From contig JAEESU010000019.1 of NCBI GenBank assembly GCA_016290095.1, forward strand, positions 62,001 to 126,000: a DNA stretch of 64,000 bases, written 5' to 3'. How positions within the stretch are numbered: the first letter of the stretch is position 1; each line of letters begins with the position of its first letter. The position numbers and the translations under genes were made by a program. The notes beneath the pieces were generated by a model. It did not search any database. It was not told the DNA's origin and saw only the letters and a program-made list of their open reading frames with translations. This DNA is from Clostridia bacterium (GTDB lineage Bacteria > Bacillota > Clostridia > TANB77 > CAG-508). This document shows, in pieces, positions 37,095 through 46,906 of the stretch.

Positions 37095-37588
37095 TAGTCT
37101 TCCTCTTTCGAAATTTTTCCTTTTTTCTTATGAAACACCATCCATAACATCAATACTGATGCTACGATTGCTCCAACAACCTCTGGTGATGTAAAAACTT
37201 TAATCAATATTACTACTGGTATAATAAAAACTACTTTACCAAGAATATCATTTTTATTAACTGGTTCATCTGGTGTATTGTTTGCATCACCTTGTGTAAT
37301 TACATCATTTGTATTAATACTAATTACTCTATGTGTTATAAAATTGTTATTACTTTGATATGTAATAATATCTTGCTCAGCAATTTCATTTGTTAGTTTT
37401 ACAATTACAATATCATTTATTTGTATAGTGCTTTCCATACTACCACTTACAACTCTAAAAAATGTAAATCCAAATAAATTTATATATTCTTTATGCAGAA
37501 CTGTTAGTTGCACATAGCAATATGAAACTATAATAAATATTATGATTAAAAAAATCATTGCAAAATCGATTTTTTTCTTTTTTTTCAT
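37094..37588 (-). CDS. sipW: SipW-type signal peptidase I
   Basis: A 164-residue S26 peptidase. Helix at residues about 8-29; VVSGSMESTIQINDIVIVK carries the catalytic Ser (about 47), NFITHRVISI carries the catalytic His (about 83), and ITQGDANNTPDEPV and LGKVVFIIPV follow, then a second helix. It lies between a TasA-like gene (8 bases upstream) and the 220-residue exported protein (overlapping), which is the classical SipW-TasA arrangement. Confidence 0.88.
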   Translation of the reverse strand: MKKKKKIDFAMIFLIIIFIIVSYCYVQLTVLHKEYINLFGFTFFRVVSGSMESTIQINDIVIVKLTNEIAEQDIITYQSNNNFITHRVISINTNDVITQGDANNTPDEPVNKNDILGKVVFIIPVVILIKVFTSPEVVGAIVASVLMLWMVFHKKKGKISKEED

Positions 37589-37596
37589 ACTTGCTC

Positions 37597-38313
37597 CTAA
37601 GGTTCTTCAGGCTCTGAAGGTTCTGGTTCTTCAGGCTCTTCGGGCTCTTCTCCTGTATATTGTATTACATCAATACTTATTGGTAATACTATAACATTAC
37701 CTGGAACACTACCAATTTCAGAATCTTTTGTATTATAAGTTTCATTGTTCTCCCATTCAACTTCTACTTTCATATTATCAATTCTAACACTAGGATCTGT
37801 TGATTGAACTGCTGATAATGTTTTAATAATTGATACTTCAATTATTGTTGTTGTTACTTCTGTTGTTCCACCATTTCCGTCATCAACTTCTTCTGTAACC
37901 GGTGTAGCAGTAAATTCATATTCTGTACCATTGAGAATAATTTTTTTAATTTTTAAATTTATATCATTTGATTCAGTTAATTTGGTATTATCTATTTTGA
38001 TAGAATACTTGATTGATACATCTGTATCTTTAGGATCAATTGATAAATCAAACTGTCCTTTCATACCAGGTGCAACTTTTCCTTCTTTTACATGATTAGT
38101 CTCATTCCAAAGAAAGTTATCAATTTCAAATTCAACAGGTTCACCAGTAGTACTTGTTATATCTACATCATTTACTTTTATATTCCATCTTCCAACATCT
38201 TGTTCAATTCTTGCACTCGCATTATTGATATATTTTGAATATGTATTTGTAAAAATATAACCAAGCATTAATACCATCAAAATTATTATTGATATTTTAA
38301 GATACTTTTTCAC
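37597..38313 (-). CDS. TasA-like exported protein with proline-glutamate tail
   Basis: 238 residues. Helix at residues about 5-22 ending NTYSKYINNASARIEQDVGRWNIKVND, the TasA/camelysin signature. The mature domain has VAPGMKGQFDLSID (about 88-101), the conserved strand after the loop. The C terminus is a PE-rich spacer (about 18 residues of EPEEPE type), a common wall-spanning or cross-link segment, but no LPXTG follows. It directly precedes a SipW-type peptidase. Confidence 0.78.
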   Translation of the reverse strand: MKKYLKISIIILMVLMLGYIFTNTYSKYINNASARIEQDVGRWNIKVNDVDITSTTGEPVEFEIDNFLWNETNHVKEGKVAPGMKGQFDLSIDPKDTDVSIKYSIKIDNTKLTESNDINLKIKKIILNGTEYEFTATPVTEEVDDGNGGTTEVTTTIIEVSIIKTLSAVQSTDPSVRIDNMKVEVEWENNETYNTKDSEIGSVPGNVIVLPISIDVIQYTGEEPEEPEEPEPSEPEEP

Positions 38314-38315
38314 TA

Positions 38316-39413
38316 TTATTGGTCATCCTTTTTATTTTTCTCTGCTTCAAGTTTCTTTCTTTTTGCTTCAATTAAGGCTCTTTTTTCTTCATCTGTCATA
38401 GAATCTAATTTTGCTTTTATTAAAGCTCTTTTCTCTTCTTCTGTCATAGACTTCATTTTTGCTTCAATAGCAGCTCTTCTTTTTTCTTCATCTGTTTTTT
38501 CTTCTTGTTTTGGTTGTTCTTCAGTTTTGGTTTCTTGTACTTCTTCTGCCTCTCTTTTTTCTTCTTGAACTTTAAATTCTTCTGCTCCTTGTTCAACCAC
38601 TTGAGTGTTTTCTGCTTGTTTTTCTTCTGCAGCATCAGTCTCAACAACTGAAGTGCTTTCTTTTGCATCTTCTTTCTCTTTTGGTTCTTCTTTTTCCACA
38701 ACAGTTTCCTTTATTTCTTTTTCTGTTACAACCTCTTCAGTTTTTTCTTCTTTAATCTCTTCAGATTTATTTTCTACTGTTTCTGCACTTTCTGCCATTT
38801 CTTTTTTATCATCTACAACTTTTTCTTCTTCATCTTCTTTAGAATGCTTTTCAGTTTTTTTCTTCTTTTTTCTCTTTTTTGTTTTTTCTTCATCATCTGT
38901 TCCAATTACTTCTGTAACAACTGAATGTAATGTATAAAGGAATGCAACTAATGAAGGAAATACCCCTAAGAATAGAAATCCCCATTTAGACTGTAACACA
39001 CTAAGTACTCCACCGACTTTAGGAATTACAGTTATTGTATCAACTTTTCCAATGAAGTTAGAACTTGAGAATTTATAATCTCCCTCTACTGTAAAAGTAC
39101 TTTCTGTATTAGATACTTGTTGTACAGATGTTACAGGTGCAAAATTAACAGTTACTTCTCCAAATCTTTTTCTATAGAAGAATACTTTATCTCCTTCCTT
39201 TACATCAGTTAACTTATTTTTTTGTATAATAAGTAAATCCCCAACTGTAAAATCTGGTTTTAAATCTTCGTCGATTACTGGTAATAATGTTGTTTGTCCC
39301 AATTGTGTTACCTGGAAATCGTTGTATGATATTAGACAAATTGTTACAAATATTATCAGCAAAATATACGCAATTATTATAATATTCTTCAAAAAGTTCA
39401 ATATTTTTTTCAT
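38316..39413 (-). CDS. Degenerate S26 peptidase-like membrane protein with charged C-terminal repeats
   Basis: 365 residues. The N-terminal 165 residues have the layout of a SipW-type peptidase: helix (about 10-28), a strand with LLPVIDEDLKPDFTVGDLLII in place of the SM-P-GD block, VKEGDKVFFYRKRF, and a second helix near 146-165. The catalytic Ser and the TH(R) His are not present (LLP instead of SM-P), so it is probably inactive. Residues about 175-365 are almost only K, E, T, V and A, with repeated EEKRALI(K/E)AK near the end. It is the first gene of the ten-gene operon. A substrate-holding or scaffolding role is my inference. Confidence 0.6.
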   Translation of the reverse strand: MKKILNFLKNIIIIAYILLIIFVTICLISYNDFQVTQLGQTTLLPVIDEDLKPDFTVGDLLIIQKNKLTDVKEGDKVFFYRKRFGEVTVNFAPVTSVQQVSNTESTFTVEGDYKFSSSNFIGKVDTITVIPKVGGVLSVLQSKWGFLFLGVFPSLVAFLYTLHSVVTEVIGTDDEEKTKKRKKKKKTEKHSKEDEEEKVVDDKKEMAESAETVENKSEEIKEEKTEEVVTEKEIKETVVEKEEPKEKEDAKESTSVVETDAAEEKQAENTQVVEQGAEEFKVQEEKREAEEVQETKTEEQPKQEEKTDEEKRRAAIEAKMKSMTEEEKRALIKAKLDSMTDEEKRALIEAKRKKLEAEKNKKDDQ

Positions 39414-39602
39414 TTTATCAAATCCTTTTCTACATTTATACTATAGAGTATACCATTATTATTTAGTTTATTCAATGCGTTTTATGTTTCATTTTGTTCT
39501 TATTTTGGTAATATTTTTGTTACAAAAAAGAAACACAATTTTGTCGTTTTTTGCAAAAAAATCCATTTACTTTTTTCATATATTATATTATAATATTTTG
39601 TA

Positions 39603-39625
39603 TAGTCGTAGAATATTTAGTCGTA
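39603..39625 (+). promoter_or_regulatory. Direct repeats TAGTCGTA upstream of the 1044-residue gene
   Basis: TAGTCGTA occurs at 39603-39610 and again at 39618-39625, 15 bases start to start, with a related GTCGTTTTTTGC near 39542. They lie just upstream of the GGAGG ribosome site of 39652 and in the divergent space with the surface operon. They look like a paired operator or activator site. The factor is unknown. Confidence 0.35.
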
Positions 39626-39651
39626 TTTTGCGAAAAAACGGAGGTTAAGTA

Positions 39652-42600
39652 ATGTCAACGAAGTTAGATAAGTTATCTGAAAATTCAATTTTGTTAGATG
39701 AAGAAAATGAAACAAAAATTGTTAAAAAGACTTCTTCTCGTCGTGGAAGAAAGCCTTCTAAAAAAACTACTTCTAAAACAAGAAAAAGAACTGCAAAGAA
39801 AATCGATGTATCTATAGTTCAAGAAACTACAGATCCTATTGAAGTTGCAGTAAAAGAAATTCCAATTACAGAATCTAATCAACTTTCAGAGACAACTATA
39901 GAAGTTCCTAAGAAAAAAAGAACTATAAAAAGCATTAAAAAGACTAAAAAAGAAGAACCCGTTTCAAATGCACAAGAAACAATTAAAGTAGAAAAAATTG
40001 TTGCTAAGCCAGAAACTCCTAAGAAAAAAAGAACTTTACGTCTTAACTTAAACTTTGCCAAACCACAAAATGAGCAAAAACCAAGAGTCGTTGATAATTC
40101 TATTATAGAAAGTTCTTCTTTCTTTTATGAGCCTTCTGTATTTGAAAAATTCAACTTAACAATTTCAAATATTGATGATAATGATGAACCAATTTATATA
40201 AATTCAGAAAGTAGTCAAGAAGAATCACTTTCTGATTCAGAAGTTTTAGAATCTGAAATTCCTAGCCAAGAATCTGCAACATCTGATATTTTAAACAATT
40301 TCAATTCTGAAGAGCTTGAAGAATTAATAGATCCTGTTACTGAAAATGATAATTCTAATAACAATTCAGAAGAAATTGCTACTCAAGAAGAATCAAAAGA
40401 AGAAAATGTTGCAGAAAATGTTACATTTAATACTCAAGAATTTCATGTTGATTCTATTAAAGAATATATTGAAAATAAAATTTCAGAAATCTTACCAGAA
40501 TTTGTTGGAAATAATGTTCAAGAGGCTCCAGCAGCTGCAGATAGCATTAAAAACATTGGAGATGTTCAAAATAATTTCTTTGAAAGTTCTACTCCATCTA
40601 TCTCAGTTCAAAGTGCTCCTACTAGAAAAATAAAGAGAACTATCTCTCCTATTTTTAAAACATTTTCTTATGGCCAAGCTACTCAATCTACACCTACTCC
40701 AGAAAATGCTGTAGAAAACATATATCAAGAAATTATTCCTGCAAATTTAGATAATGTTAGTACTATACAAAAACCACTAGATAATGCTATTCCAGAAGTT
40801 GAAGTAAAATTAGATCCTATAGCTACTGTTACTACTCCTGTAGCAGATACAGCAGTTCTAGTAAATACTGAATCAGATGAAAAAACAGTTGATATGCCAA
40901 TTGTCTCAACAAATGACACAAGTATTTCAATTAATGATGAAATAATTCAAGAATTGCTAGAAAACGAAATTATTAATGGTGATAATACAGAGAATCCAGA
41001 TTCTCAAGATGTTGAAAATGAAGAATTGGATAATCAAGAAATTTCAGAAAATGATGTTTCAGAAAAAAATGATGAGCCTGTAAATCCAGAAAACAGTAAT
41101 TCACTAGATATTCTTCCTGATGTTGATGACTCTGAAGAAACAGATGAAGAACCTGAAGAATTCAGTTTTGATGAGGACATTGACTATGATAATATTAATT
41201 TAGATGAAGAAGAAAAAGAAGAAAAATATGATGATGATGCTTTTTCTATCGAAAGTTATTTTGGATTAGATAATGTTTCAGATGAAGATATAAAAGAATT
41301 CAAAAAAGAATCTGAAGTTCAAGAACCTGAAATTGTTAATTTAGATGAAGAATTAGAAAAAGCTGAAGAAGCAGAAAAAGCAGAAACCTCTAGTAAAAAG
41401 GACAATGGTGAATTCTCAACTATCACTAAGTTGTTAGAGAACTTCAATGAATCTATTAATAATTTATCAGACAAAATTTCAGATTTAGAAAATCAAAAAA
41501 GTGTAAAAACTGATAATACTACTTCACCTACTTCTTCTAATACAGACATTGAATTATCTGATGAAGATTTATTAGAATTATTAGCAGATGATGATTCTAT
41601 TATTGATTCTTCTAAAGAAGATTCTTCTGAATCAGAAGCTCAAATAGTAGAAGATATATTATCAGAAGCGCTTTCTTCTGATGAATCAAATGAAGAATTA
41701 AAAAATAGTTTAATTTCTGAAGTTCTTTCTACTGAAGAAGAAATCGCAAATGAAAATGTCAATTCAGAAAATGATGATAAAATAGATTCTGACTTTTCAA
41801 AGGTGTTAGAATGTTTAACAAAAGCAATAAAAGAATTAGAAGAAGATAATAAACCAGAAGCAGTTTCTGAAGTAATACCTGAAGTAATTTCTACACCTGC
41901 TAACGAAATTACATCTGCTGAAATTGTTAAAAATGACATTCCTGCAGAACTTGCAAATAGTGAGCCTTTAGATGAAAATAAATCAATTAACATTTTAATA
42001 GATAAAGAAGATATCTTTTCAATTCAAATTCTAAACGAAACATACGAAATTATGGCAGATTTTAATGCAATATCTGTATTATCAGAAAACATTAATATAT
42101 CTACTCCAAAAAATAATTTCTATGTAAAAATTGGTGAGAAATATATTGAAATTCACAACAATAAAGATCACTTCGAAGTTTTAACAAACTTTGAAGATGT
42201 AGAATTTGCTAATGCAATTAATAATGTTGGATTTGCTAAGAAAAATAACAGAATCGAATTAAATATTAAAGAAGCATTTAAGCTTGCTTCTATCAATAAC
42301 AGAATAGAACTTTCAATGTTAAATAAAACAATTGCAAGTATTAAAGATGTTCCAGTTACTGAAATAGATGAAAATTCAATATGTGATAACAGAACTCTTC
42401 TAATTTCAGAAGAAACACAAAAAGTATATTTACCATATACTATATCTGATGTAATGAACAAATTAAAATATAATGATGAATATGAAACTATTCAAGATGT
42501 TGTTGATAATGAATATACAGTTCCACTTTCTACTTTTAAAATGCCAATAATATCAAGATTTAGAGAAGCATATAGATTCATGAGAACTAAAGAAAATAGT

Positions 42601-42786
42601 TCTGTATATGCAGCAATTGACTTAGCAGTTGAACTTATGTTCAATTCAAACTTAAATCCAGCTGTTATAAGAGCAGCAAAAGATCTAAAAGAATTAAACA
42701 TTTATCTTGATTGTTTATATGAAAATGAAGTTGAAAAGTTTGACTGTTTCAAAATTGTATATAAAGTATTACCTAAAGTAAAATAA
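39652..42786 (+). CDS. Unknown 1044-residue acidic protein
   Basis: The start follows ACGGAGG. The N-terminal 150 residues are basic and Lys/Arg-rich (SSRRGRKPSKKTTSK), like a nucleic-acid or polyanion-binding tail. Residues about 160-760 are disordered and strongly acidic (Asp, Glu, Ser, Asn). The last 260 residues look folded: EDIFSIQILNETYEIMADFNAIS onward, then a helical end (YRFMRTKENSSVYAAIDLAVELMF). There is no signal peptide or membrane helix. It is divergent from the surface operon, on its own strand, with its own terminator. I do not recognise it. The layout suggests a cytoplasmic scaffold. Confidence 0.5.
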   Translation: MSTKLDKLSENSILLDEENETKIVKKTSSRRGRKPSKKTTSKTRKRTAKKIDVSIVQETTDPIEVAVKEIPITESNQLSETTIEVPKKKRTIKSIKKTKKEEPVSNAQETIKVEKIVAKPETPKKKRTLRLNLNFAKPQNEQKPRVVDNSIIESSSFFYEPSVFEKFNLTISNIDDNDEPIYINSESSQEESLSDSEVLESEIPSQESATSDILNNFNSEELEELIDPVTENDNSNNNSEEIATQEESKEENVAENVTFNTQEFHVDSIKEYIENKISEILPEFVGNNVQEAPAAADSIKNIGDVQNNFFESSTPSISVQSAPTRKIKRTISPIFKTFSYGQATQSTPTPENAVENIYQEIIPANLDNVSTIQKPLDNAIPEVEVKLDPIATVTTPVADTAVLVNTESDEKTVDMPIVSTNDTSISINDEIIQELLENEIINGDNTENPDSQDVENEELDNQEISENDVSEKNDEPVNPENSNSLDILPDVDDSEETDEEPEEFSFDEDIDYDNINLDEEEKEEKYDDDAFSIESYFGLDNVSDEDIKEFKKESEVQEPEIVNLDEELEKAEEAEKAETSSKKDNGEFSTITKLLENFNESINNLSDKISDLENQKSVKTDNTTSPTSSNTDIELSDEDLLELLADDDSIIDSSKEDSSESEAQIVEDILSEALSSDESNEELKNSLISEVLSTEEEIANENVNSENDDKIDSDFSKVLECLTKAIKELEEDNKPEAVSEVIPEVISTPANEITSAEIVKNDIPAELANSEPLDENKSINILIDKEDIFSIQILNETYEIMADFNAISVLSENINISTPKNNFYVKIGEKYIEIHNNKDHFEVLTNFEDVEFANAINNVGFAKKNNRIELNIKEAFKLASINNRIELSMLNKTIASIKDVPVTEIDENSICDNRTLLISEETQKVYLPYTISDVMNKLKYNDEYETIQDVVDNEYTVPLSTFKMPIISRFREAYRFMRTKENSSVYAAIDLAVELMFNSNLNPAVIRAAKDLKELNIYLDCLYENEVEKFDCFKIVYKVLPKVK

Positions 42787-42816
42787 AAAAGAGATTCATA
42801 TGAATCTCTTTTTTTT
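42785..42816. terminator. Bidirectional terminator between the acidic protein gene and clpB
   Basis: GAGATTCATATGAATCTC is a perfect palindrome flanked by A6 and T8. It serves both convergent genes and overlaps the clpB stop. Confidence 0.85.
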
Positions 42817-45496
42817 ATTCAGTTTTCTTATTATCAATTACTTCTTGTATAATTTCTTTATCTGTTTTATTTTCTTCTTGAGGTTGTTCTATCTTCTTTC
42901 TAATATTTAGTCCATGAATTCTCTTATCGTAATATGCTTCTACTTTATCTCCCTCTTTTACTTCATTTGCAATAATCTTTTTAGCCATCAGTGTTTCAAC
43001 TTGTGATTGAACAATTCTCTTTAATGGTCTTGCACCAAATTCCATATCATATCCTTCTTCTACAAGCCATTTTTTAGAGTTAGGTGTAAATGATAATTCT
43101 ATTCCTCTATCTTTAAGTCTTCCAATAACTCCTTTTAAGAATAAATCTACAATTCCATAAACAACATCTTTTTCTAATGCTTTGAAACATATTATTTCAT
43201 CTAATCTATTTAAAAATTCTGGCCTAAACTGCTTTTTCAAAACTTGATTTATTTGTTCTCTTGCTTCATCAGTAATTACTCCATTTTTTGCTATACTGTC
43301 CAATATATAATGTGATCCTAAGTTTGATGTAAGAATTATAACTGTGTTTTTAAAATCAATTAATCTACCTTGAGAGTCTGTTACTCTACCATCATCTAAT
43401 ATTTGTAAAAAAATATTGAATACATCTGGATGAGCCTTTTCAACCTCATCAAATAAAACTACTGAATAAGGTTTTCTTCTAACTGCTTCTGTTAATTGAC
43501 CACCTTCTTCATATCCTACGTATCCTGGAGGAGCACCTATTAATCTAGTAACACTAAATTTCTCCATATATTCAGACATATCAATTCTTATCATATTTTT
43601 CTCATCATCAAACAATGTAGCTGCTAATGTTTTTCCAAGTTCTGTTTTACCAACACCAGTTGGCCCTAAAAATAAGAATGAACCAATAGGCCTATTTGGA
43701 TTTGCAATTCCAGCTCTCGCTCTTAAAATCGCTTCACTTACTTTTTTAACAGCCTCATCTTGACCAACAACTCTTTCATGAAGAATATCCTCTAAATGTA
43801 TTAATCTTTCCCTTTCTCCCTCTTCAAGTTTTGAAACCGGAATACCACTCCATTTTGAAACTACTTCAGCAATTTCTTCTTCTGTAACTTTATTTTTAAG
43901 AAGAGTATTCTTGCCTTGAGTTTTTTCTATTTCTTTTTCTTCTTGTTCTAATACTGTTTTTAAATTAGGAAGTGTTGAATATTTTAGCTCAGCAGCCTTA
44001 CTTAAATCATAGTTTCTTTCTGCTGTTTCAATTTCTGCATTTACTTCATCTATTTTGGTTTTTAACTTTTGAATTTTAGCAATATTCTTTTTCTCTTCTT
44101 CCCATTTCAATTTCATATCTTGAAATTCTTGTCTCAAATTTGTTAATTCTGTTCTTATTTTTTGTAATCTATTTTGTACTTTAACGTCATCAGAATCTTC
44201 TTTTTCTAGAGATCTCTCTTCTATTTCTAATTGCATTATTTTTCTAGAAATAGTATCTAGTTCAACAGGCATAGATTCTACTTCTGTCCTTATCATACTA
44301 CAAGCTTCATCTATTAAATCTATTGCTTTATCTGGCATAAATCTATCTGTAATGTATCTATTTGATAATGTTGCAGCTGCAACCAAAGCAGAATCTTGAA
44401 TTTTTACTCCATGGAAAATTTCAAATTTTTCCTTAATTCCACGTAAAATTGTTACACAATCTGAAACAGTTGGTTCTGGAACTAATACTTGTTGAAATCT
44501 TCTAACTAAAGCTGGATCTTGTTCAATGTATTCTCGATATTCGTCTAGTGTTGTTGCACCAACACAATGTAATTCTCCTCTAGCCAAACGTGGTTTTAAA
44601 AGATTGCTTGCATCCATTGCACCATCAGATTTACCAGCTCCGACTAAATTATGTATCTCATCTATAAATAATATGATATTTCCATTACTCTTATCTATTT
44701 CTTTTAATATATTTGTAAGTCTTTCTTCAAACTCACCTTTATACTTAGCACCAGCAATTAATAATCCTAAATCTAATTCATAAAGAGTTTTTCCTTTTAA
44801 GCTAGTTGGTACATCACCTCTAATGATTCTTTGTGCTAAACCTTCTACAATAGCTGTTTTTCCAACACCAGGTTCACCAATTAGAACTGGATTATTTTTA
44901 GTTTTACGAGATAGAATTCTAATTACATTTCTAATTTCTTCATCTCTTCCAATTACTGGATTTAATTTATTTTGCCTTGCTAAATCTGTTACATTCTTTC
45001 CAAATTTACTTAAGACTCCAGATGAATCGCTTACACCTTTTTCCTCAACAGATACACTTGATCTTATTTCTTTTAATGCAGATAAGAACTTATTTTTATC
45101 TACTTTAAGTGATTTCAATATTCTCTTAAATTTATCTGTTCCTGCATCAAGCAATCCAATCATTAAATGCTCTACTGAAATGTATTCATCTTTCATTGAT
45201 TTTGCTTGTTTCTCTGCTTCATCTAAAGCATTTTCCACCTCTGCAGAGAATTTTAATGCATTTGCATTTCCATTTGTTTTAGGAAATTGATTTACTTCAT
45301 CTTGCAATATTGCAAGTAACGCATCTGTATCTACATTTAGTTTTTTAAATAATTTGTAAACAATTCCTTCTGGATTATCTAGAAATGCAAGCATCATATG
45401 GAAATCTGTTATTACAGAATTTCCATTACGTACAGTAACATTACTAGCTACTGTGATTGCTTCTCTAGCCTTATCAGTAAAATTTGAAATTTCCAT
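42815..45496 (-). CDS. clpB: ATP-dependent disaggregase ClpB
   Basis: This 893-residue HSP100 chaperone dissolves protein aggregates together with DnaK. The N domain (residues 1-145, FTDKAREAITVASN) is followed by NBD1 with Walker A GEPGVGKTA (about 205), the coiled-coil middle domain (about 405-525, LQKIRTELTNLRQEFQDMK), and NBD2 with GPTGVGKTE (about 605) and FDEVEKAHPDVFN. The middle domain is the long ClpB type, although somewhat divergent in sequence. The length is normal. I see no CIRCE or CtsR box upstream. Confidence 0.93.
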   Translation of the reverse strand: MEISNFTDKAREAITVASNVTVRNGNSVITDFHMMLAFLDNPEGIVYKLFKKLNVDTDALLAILQDEVNQFPKTNGNANALKFSAEVENALDEAEKQAKSMKDEYISVEHLMIGLLDAGTDKFKRILKSLKVDKNKFLSALKEIRSSVSVEEKGVSDSSGVLSKFGKNVTDLARQNKLNPVIGRDEEIRNVIRILSRKTKNNPVLIGEPGVGKTAIVEGLAQRIIRGDVPTSLKGKTLYELDLGLLIAGAKYKGEFEERLTNILKEIDKSNGNIILFIDEIHNLVGAGKSDGAMDASNLLKPRLARGELHCVGATTLDEYREYIEQDPALVRRFQQVLVPEPTVSDCVTILRGIKEKFEIFHGVKIQDSALVAAATLSNRYITDRFMPDKAIDLIDEACSMIRTEVESMPVELDTISRKIMQLEIEERSLEKEDSDDVKVQNRLQKIRTELTNLRQEFQDMKLKWEEEKKNIAKIQKLKTKIDEVNAEIETAERNYDLSKAAELKYSTLPNLKTVLEQEEKEIEKTQGKNTLLKNKVTEEEIAEVVSKWSGIPVSKLEEGERERLIHLEDILHERVVGQDEAVKKVSEAILRARAGIANPNRPIGSFLFLGPTGVGKTELGKTLAATLFDDEKNMIRIDMSEYMEKFSVTRLIGAPPGYVGYEEGGQLTEAVRRKPYSVVLFDEVEKAHPDVFNIFLQILDDGRVTDSQGRLIDFKNTVIILTSNLGSHYILDSIAKNGVITDEAREQINQVLKKQFRPEFLNRLDEIICFKALEKDVVYGIVDLFLKGVIGRLKDRGIELSFTPNSKKWLVEEGYDMEFGARPLKRIVQSQVETLMAKKIIANEVKEGDKVEAYYDKRIHGLNIRKKIEQPQEENKTDKEIIQEVIDNKKTE

Positions 45497-45517
45497 TTAC
45501 TTCTTCTCCTTTGTACT

Positions 45518-46888
45518 TTATTTTTGAGTTAATAATATACATAGTAATACATTAATATATTCAAAAACACCAACTGCCTTAATAATAATTTCTGCTTTAG
45601 TTTGTGCCTTTTTATCTATTTTATCATTTTTCTTTAATAATTCTTGCCATACTAATAAACTAACAATAATCATAGCAAAATCAAAGAATATCATTGTTCT
45701 TGGTCCTGATACAAATATTGTTGGCGAAAATCCCATTATTAGTCTTGATGCAAATCCTACTAAAAATACTAATATTGCTACATTGTTTTTTAAATTTCTA
45801 AATATTAATAATATTGAAAGAATTAAACATGTAAAATTTAAATAAGAAAATACTATTGGTATTAAATTAATTAAATTATTACTATTTGCAGCTGTTAACA
45901 CTAATCTTTCTTCATCAACTAATGTTCTAAAAGCTCCAAAAAATGGAAATAAACTATTAGTTACTCCTCTTGTAAAACATAATAAACATATAGATACAAA
46001 TGGAATTACTGCAACAATTCTATATAATGCACTTTTATAATTTGAGAAAATATATACAACAATTATAAAACTTAAAAGTCCATATACTAAATCACCATTT
46101 TTTATAATAAGCCCCATTGTAGATGTAAAACCTAATTGAAGTTTATCTAAAAATGTTAACATTCCAAAATCTTTGAAATTTTCATTTATCTCCAATCCAT
46201 TTCTTATGTAATTTCCTGGACAAGTTAATATAAATATTAAACTTCCAATTGCTAAAATAGTTTGGATAACCATAAATGGATGTAATTTTCTATTTTTAAT
46301 TATCATTAATATACTAAATAAAATATAGCATCCAACTAATATACAACATGTTTGTTCTTGATTACCTGCAAATAACATTGCTAGAATAAATAAAGGATAT
46401 TGAAACCATCTAAATTTTTCTTCGTCCCATATTTTTCTAATTGGAATTAATGCAAATAAACAAGTAGCCATTGGCCACATGTAATTTACTGTTGTTGCTG
46501 CCCAACCCGCACTATTCATAACATCTAATGGATATATTAATATCATAAATAATAACATTAAATTATTTTCTTCTTTGTTTTCTTTAACAAATAGTTTAGA
46601 AATTGAATATCCAGCAAGTGTAACCATTAGTGCTTCTACTAATATCCACATATATTTTGATATTTTAAGAACACCACATAAAACATATTCTATAATAAAA
46701 CGTGATGTCCAATTGAAATACCTTGGTCCAACATATGAAAAAATTGTAGTTCCTGTAACACTTTCCAAAAATGTTTTATCATCATATTTATTTGGTGTAA
46801 CAAATATTGTTAATACTAACTCTAGAATAAATAGTGCAAATAAAGCTCCTCTACCATTTCCTAGAAATCTCTTTATTTTTTCCATCAT
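45518..46888 (-). CDS. Polytopic membrane protein, DUF6056-like
   Basis: 456 residues with about ten to twelve hydrophobic helices and short loops. The pattern RYFNWTSRFIIEYVL (residues about 58-72) and NSAGWAATTVNYMWPMA (about 125-141) is that of the DUF6056 family of cell-surface polysaccharide or lipid-linked glycosyltransferase-like proteins (GT-C-like fold). It is followed upstream by a 158-residue one-helix protein. A role in surface polymer handling is likely but not shown. Confidence 0.6.
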   Translation of the reverse strand: MMEKIKRFLGNGRGALFALFILELVLTIFVTPNKYDDKTFLESVTGTTIFSYVGPRYFNWTSRFIIEYVLCGVLKISKYMWILVEALMVTLAGYSISKLFVKENKEENNLMLLFMILIYPLDVMNSAGWAATTVNYMWPMATCLFALIPIRKIWDEEKFRWFQYPLFILAMLFAGNQEQTCCILVGCYILFSILMIIKNRKLHPFMVIQTILAIGSLIFILTCPGNYIRNGLEINENFKDFGMLTFLDKLQLGFTSTMGLIIKNGDLVYGLLSFIIVVYIFSNYKSALYRIVAVIPFVSICLLCFTRGVTNSLFPFFGAFRTLVDEERLVLTAANSNNLINLIPIVFSYLNFTCLILSILLIFRNLKNNVAILVFLVGFASRLIMGFSPTIFVSGPRTMIFFDFAMIIVSLLVWQELLKKNDKIDKKAQTKAEIIIKAVGVFEYINVLLCILLTQK

Positions 46889-46906
46889 TATTATTTCCTC
46901 AATTCT

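Noticed and set aside
44526..45290. Plus-strand open frames inside clpB
   Set aside because: They are antisense shadows of a conserved gene with no ribosome sites.
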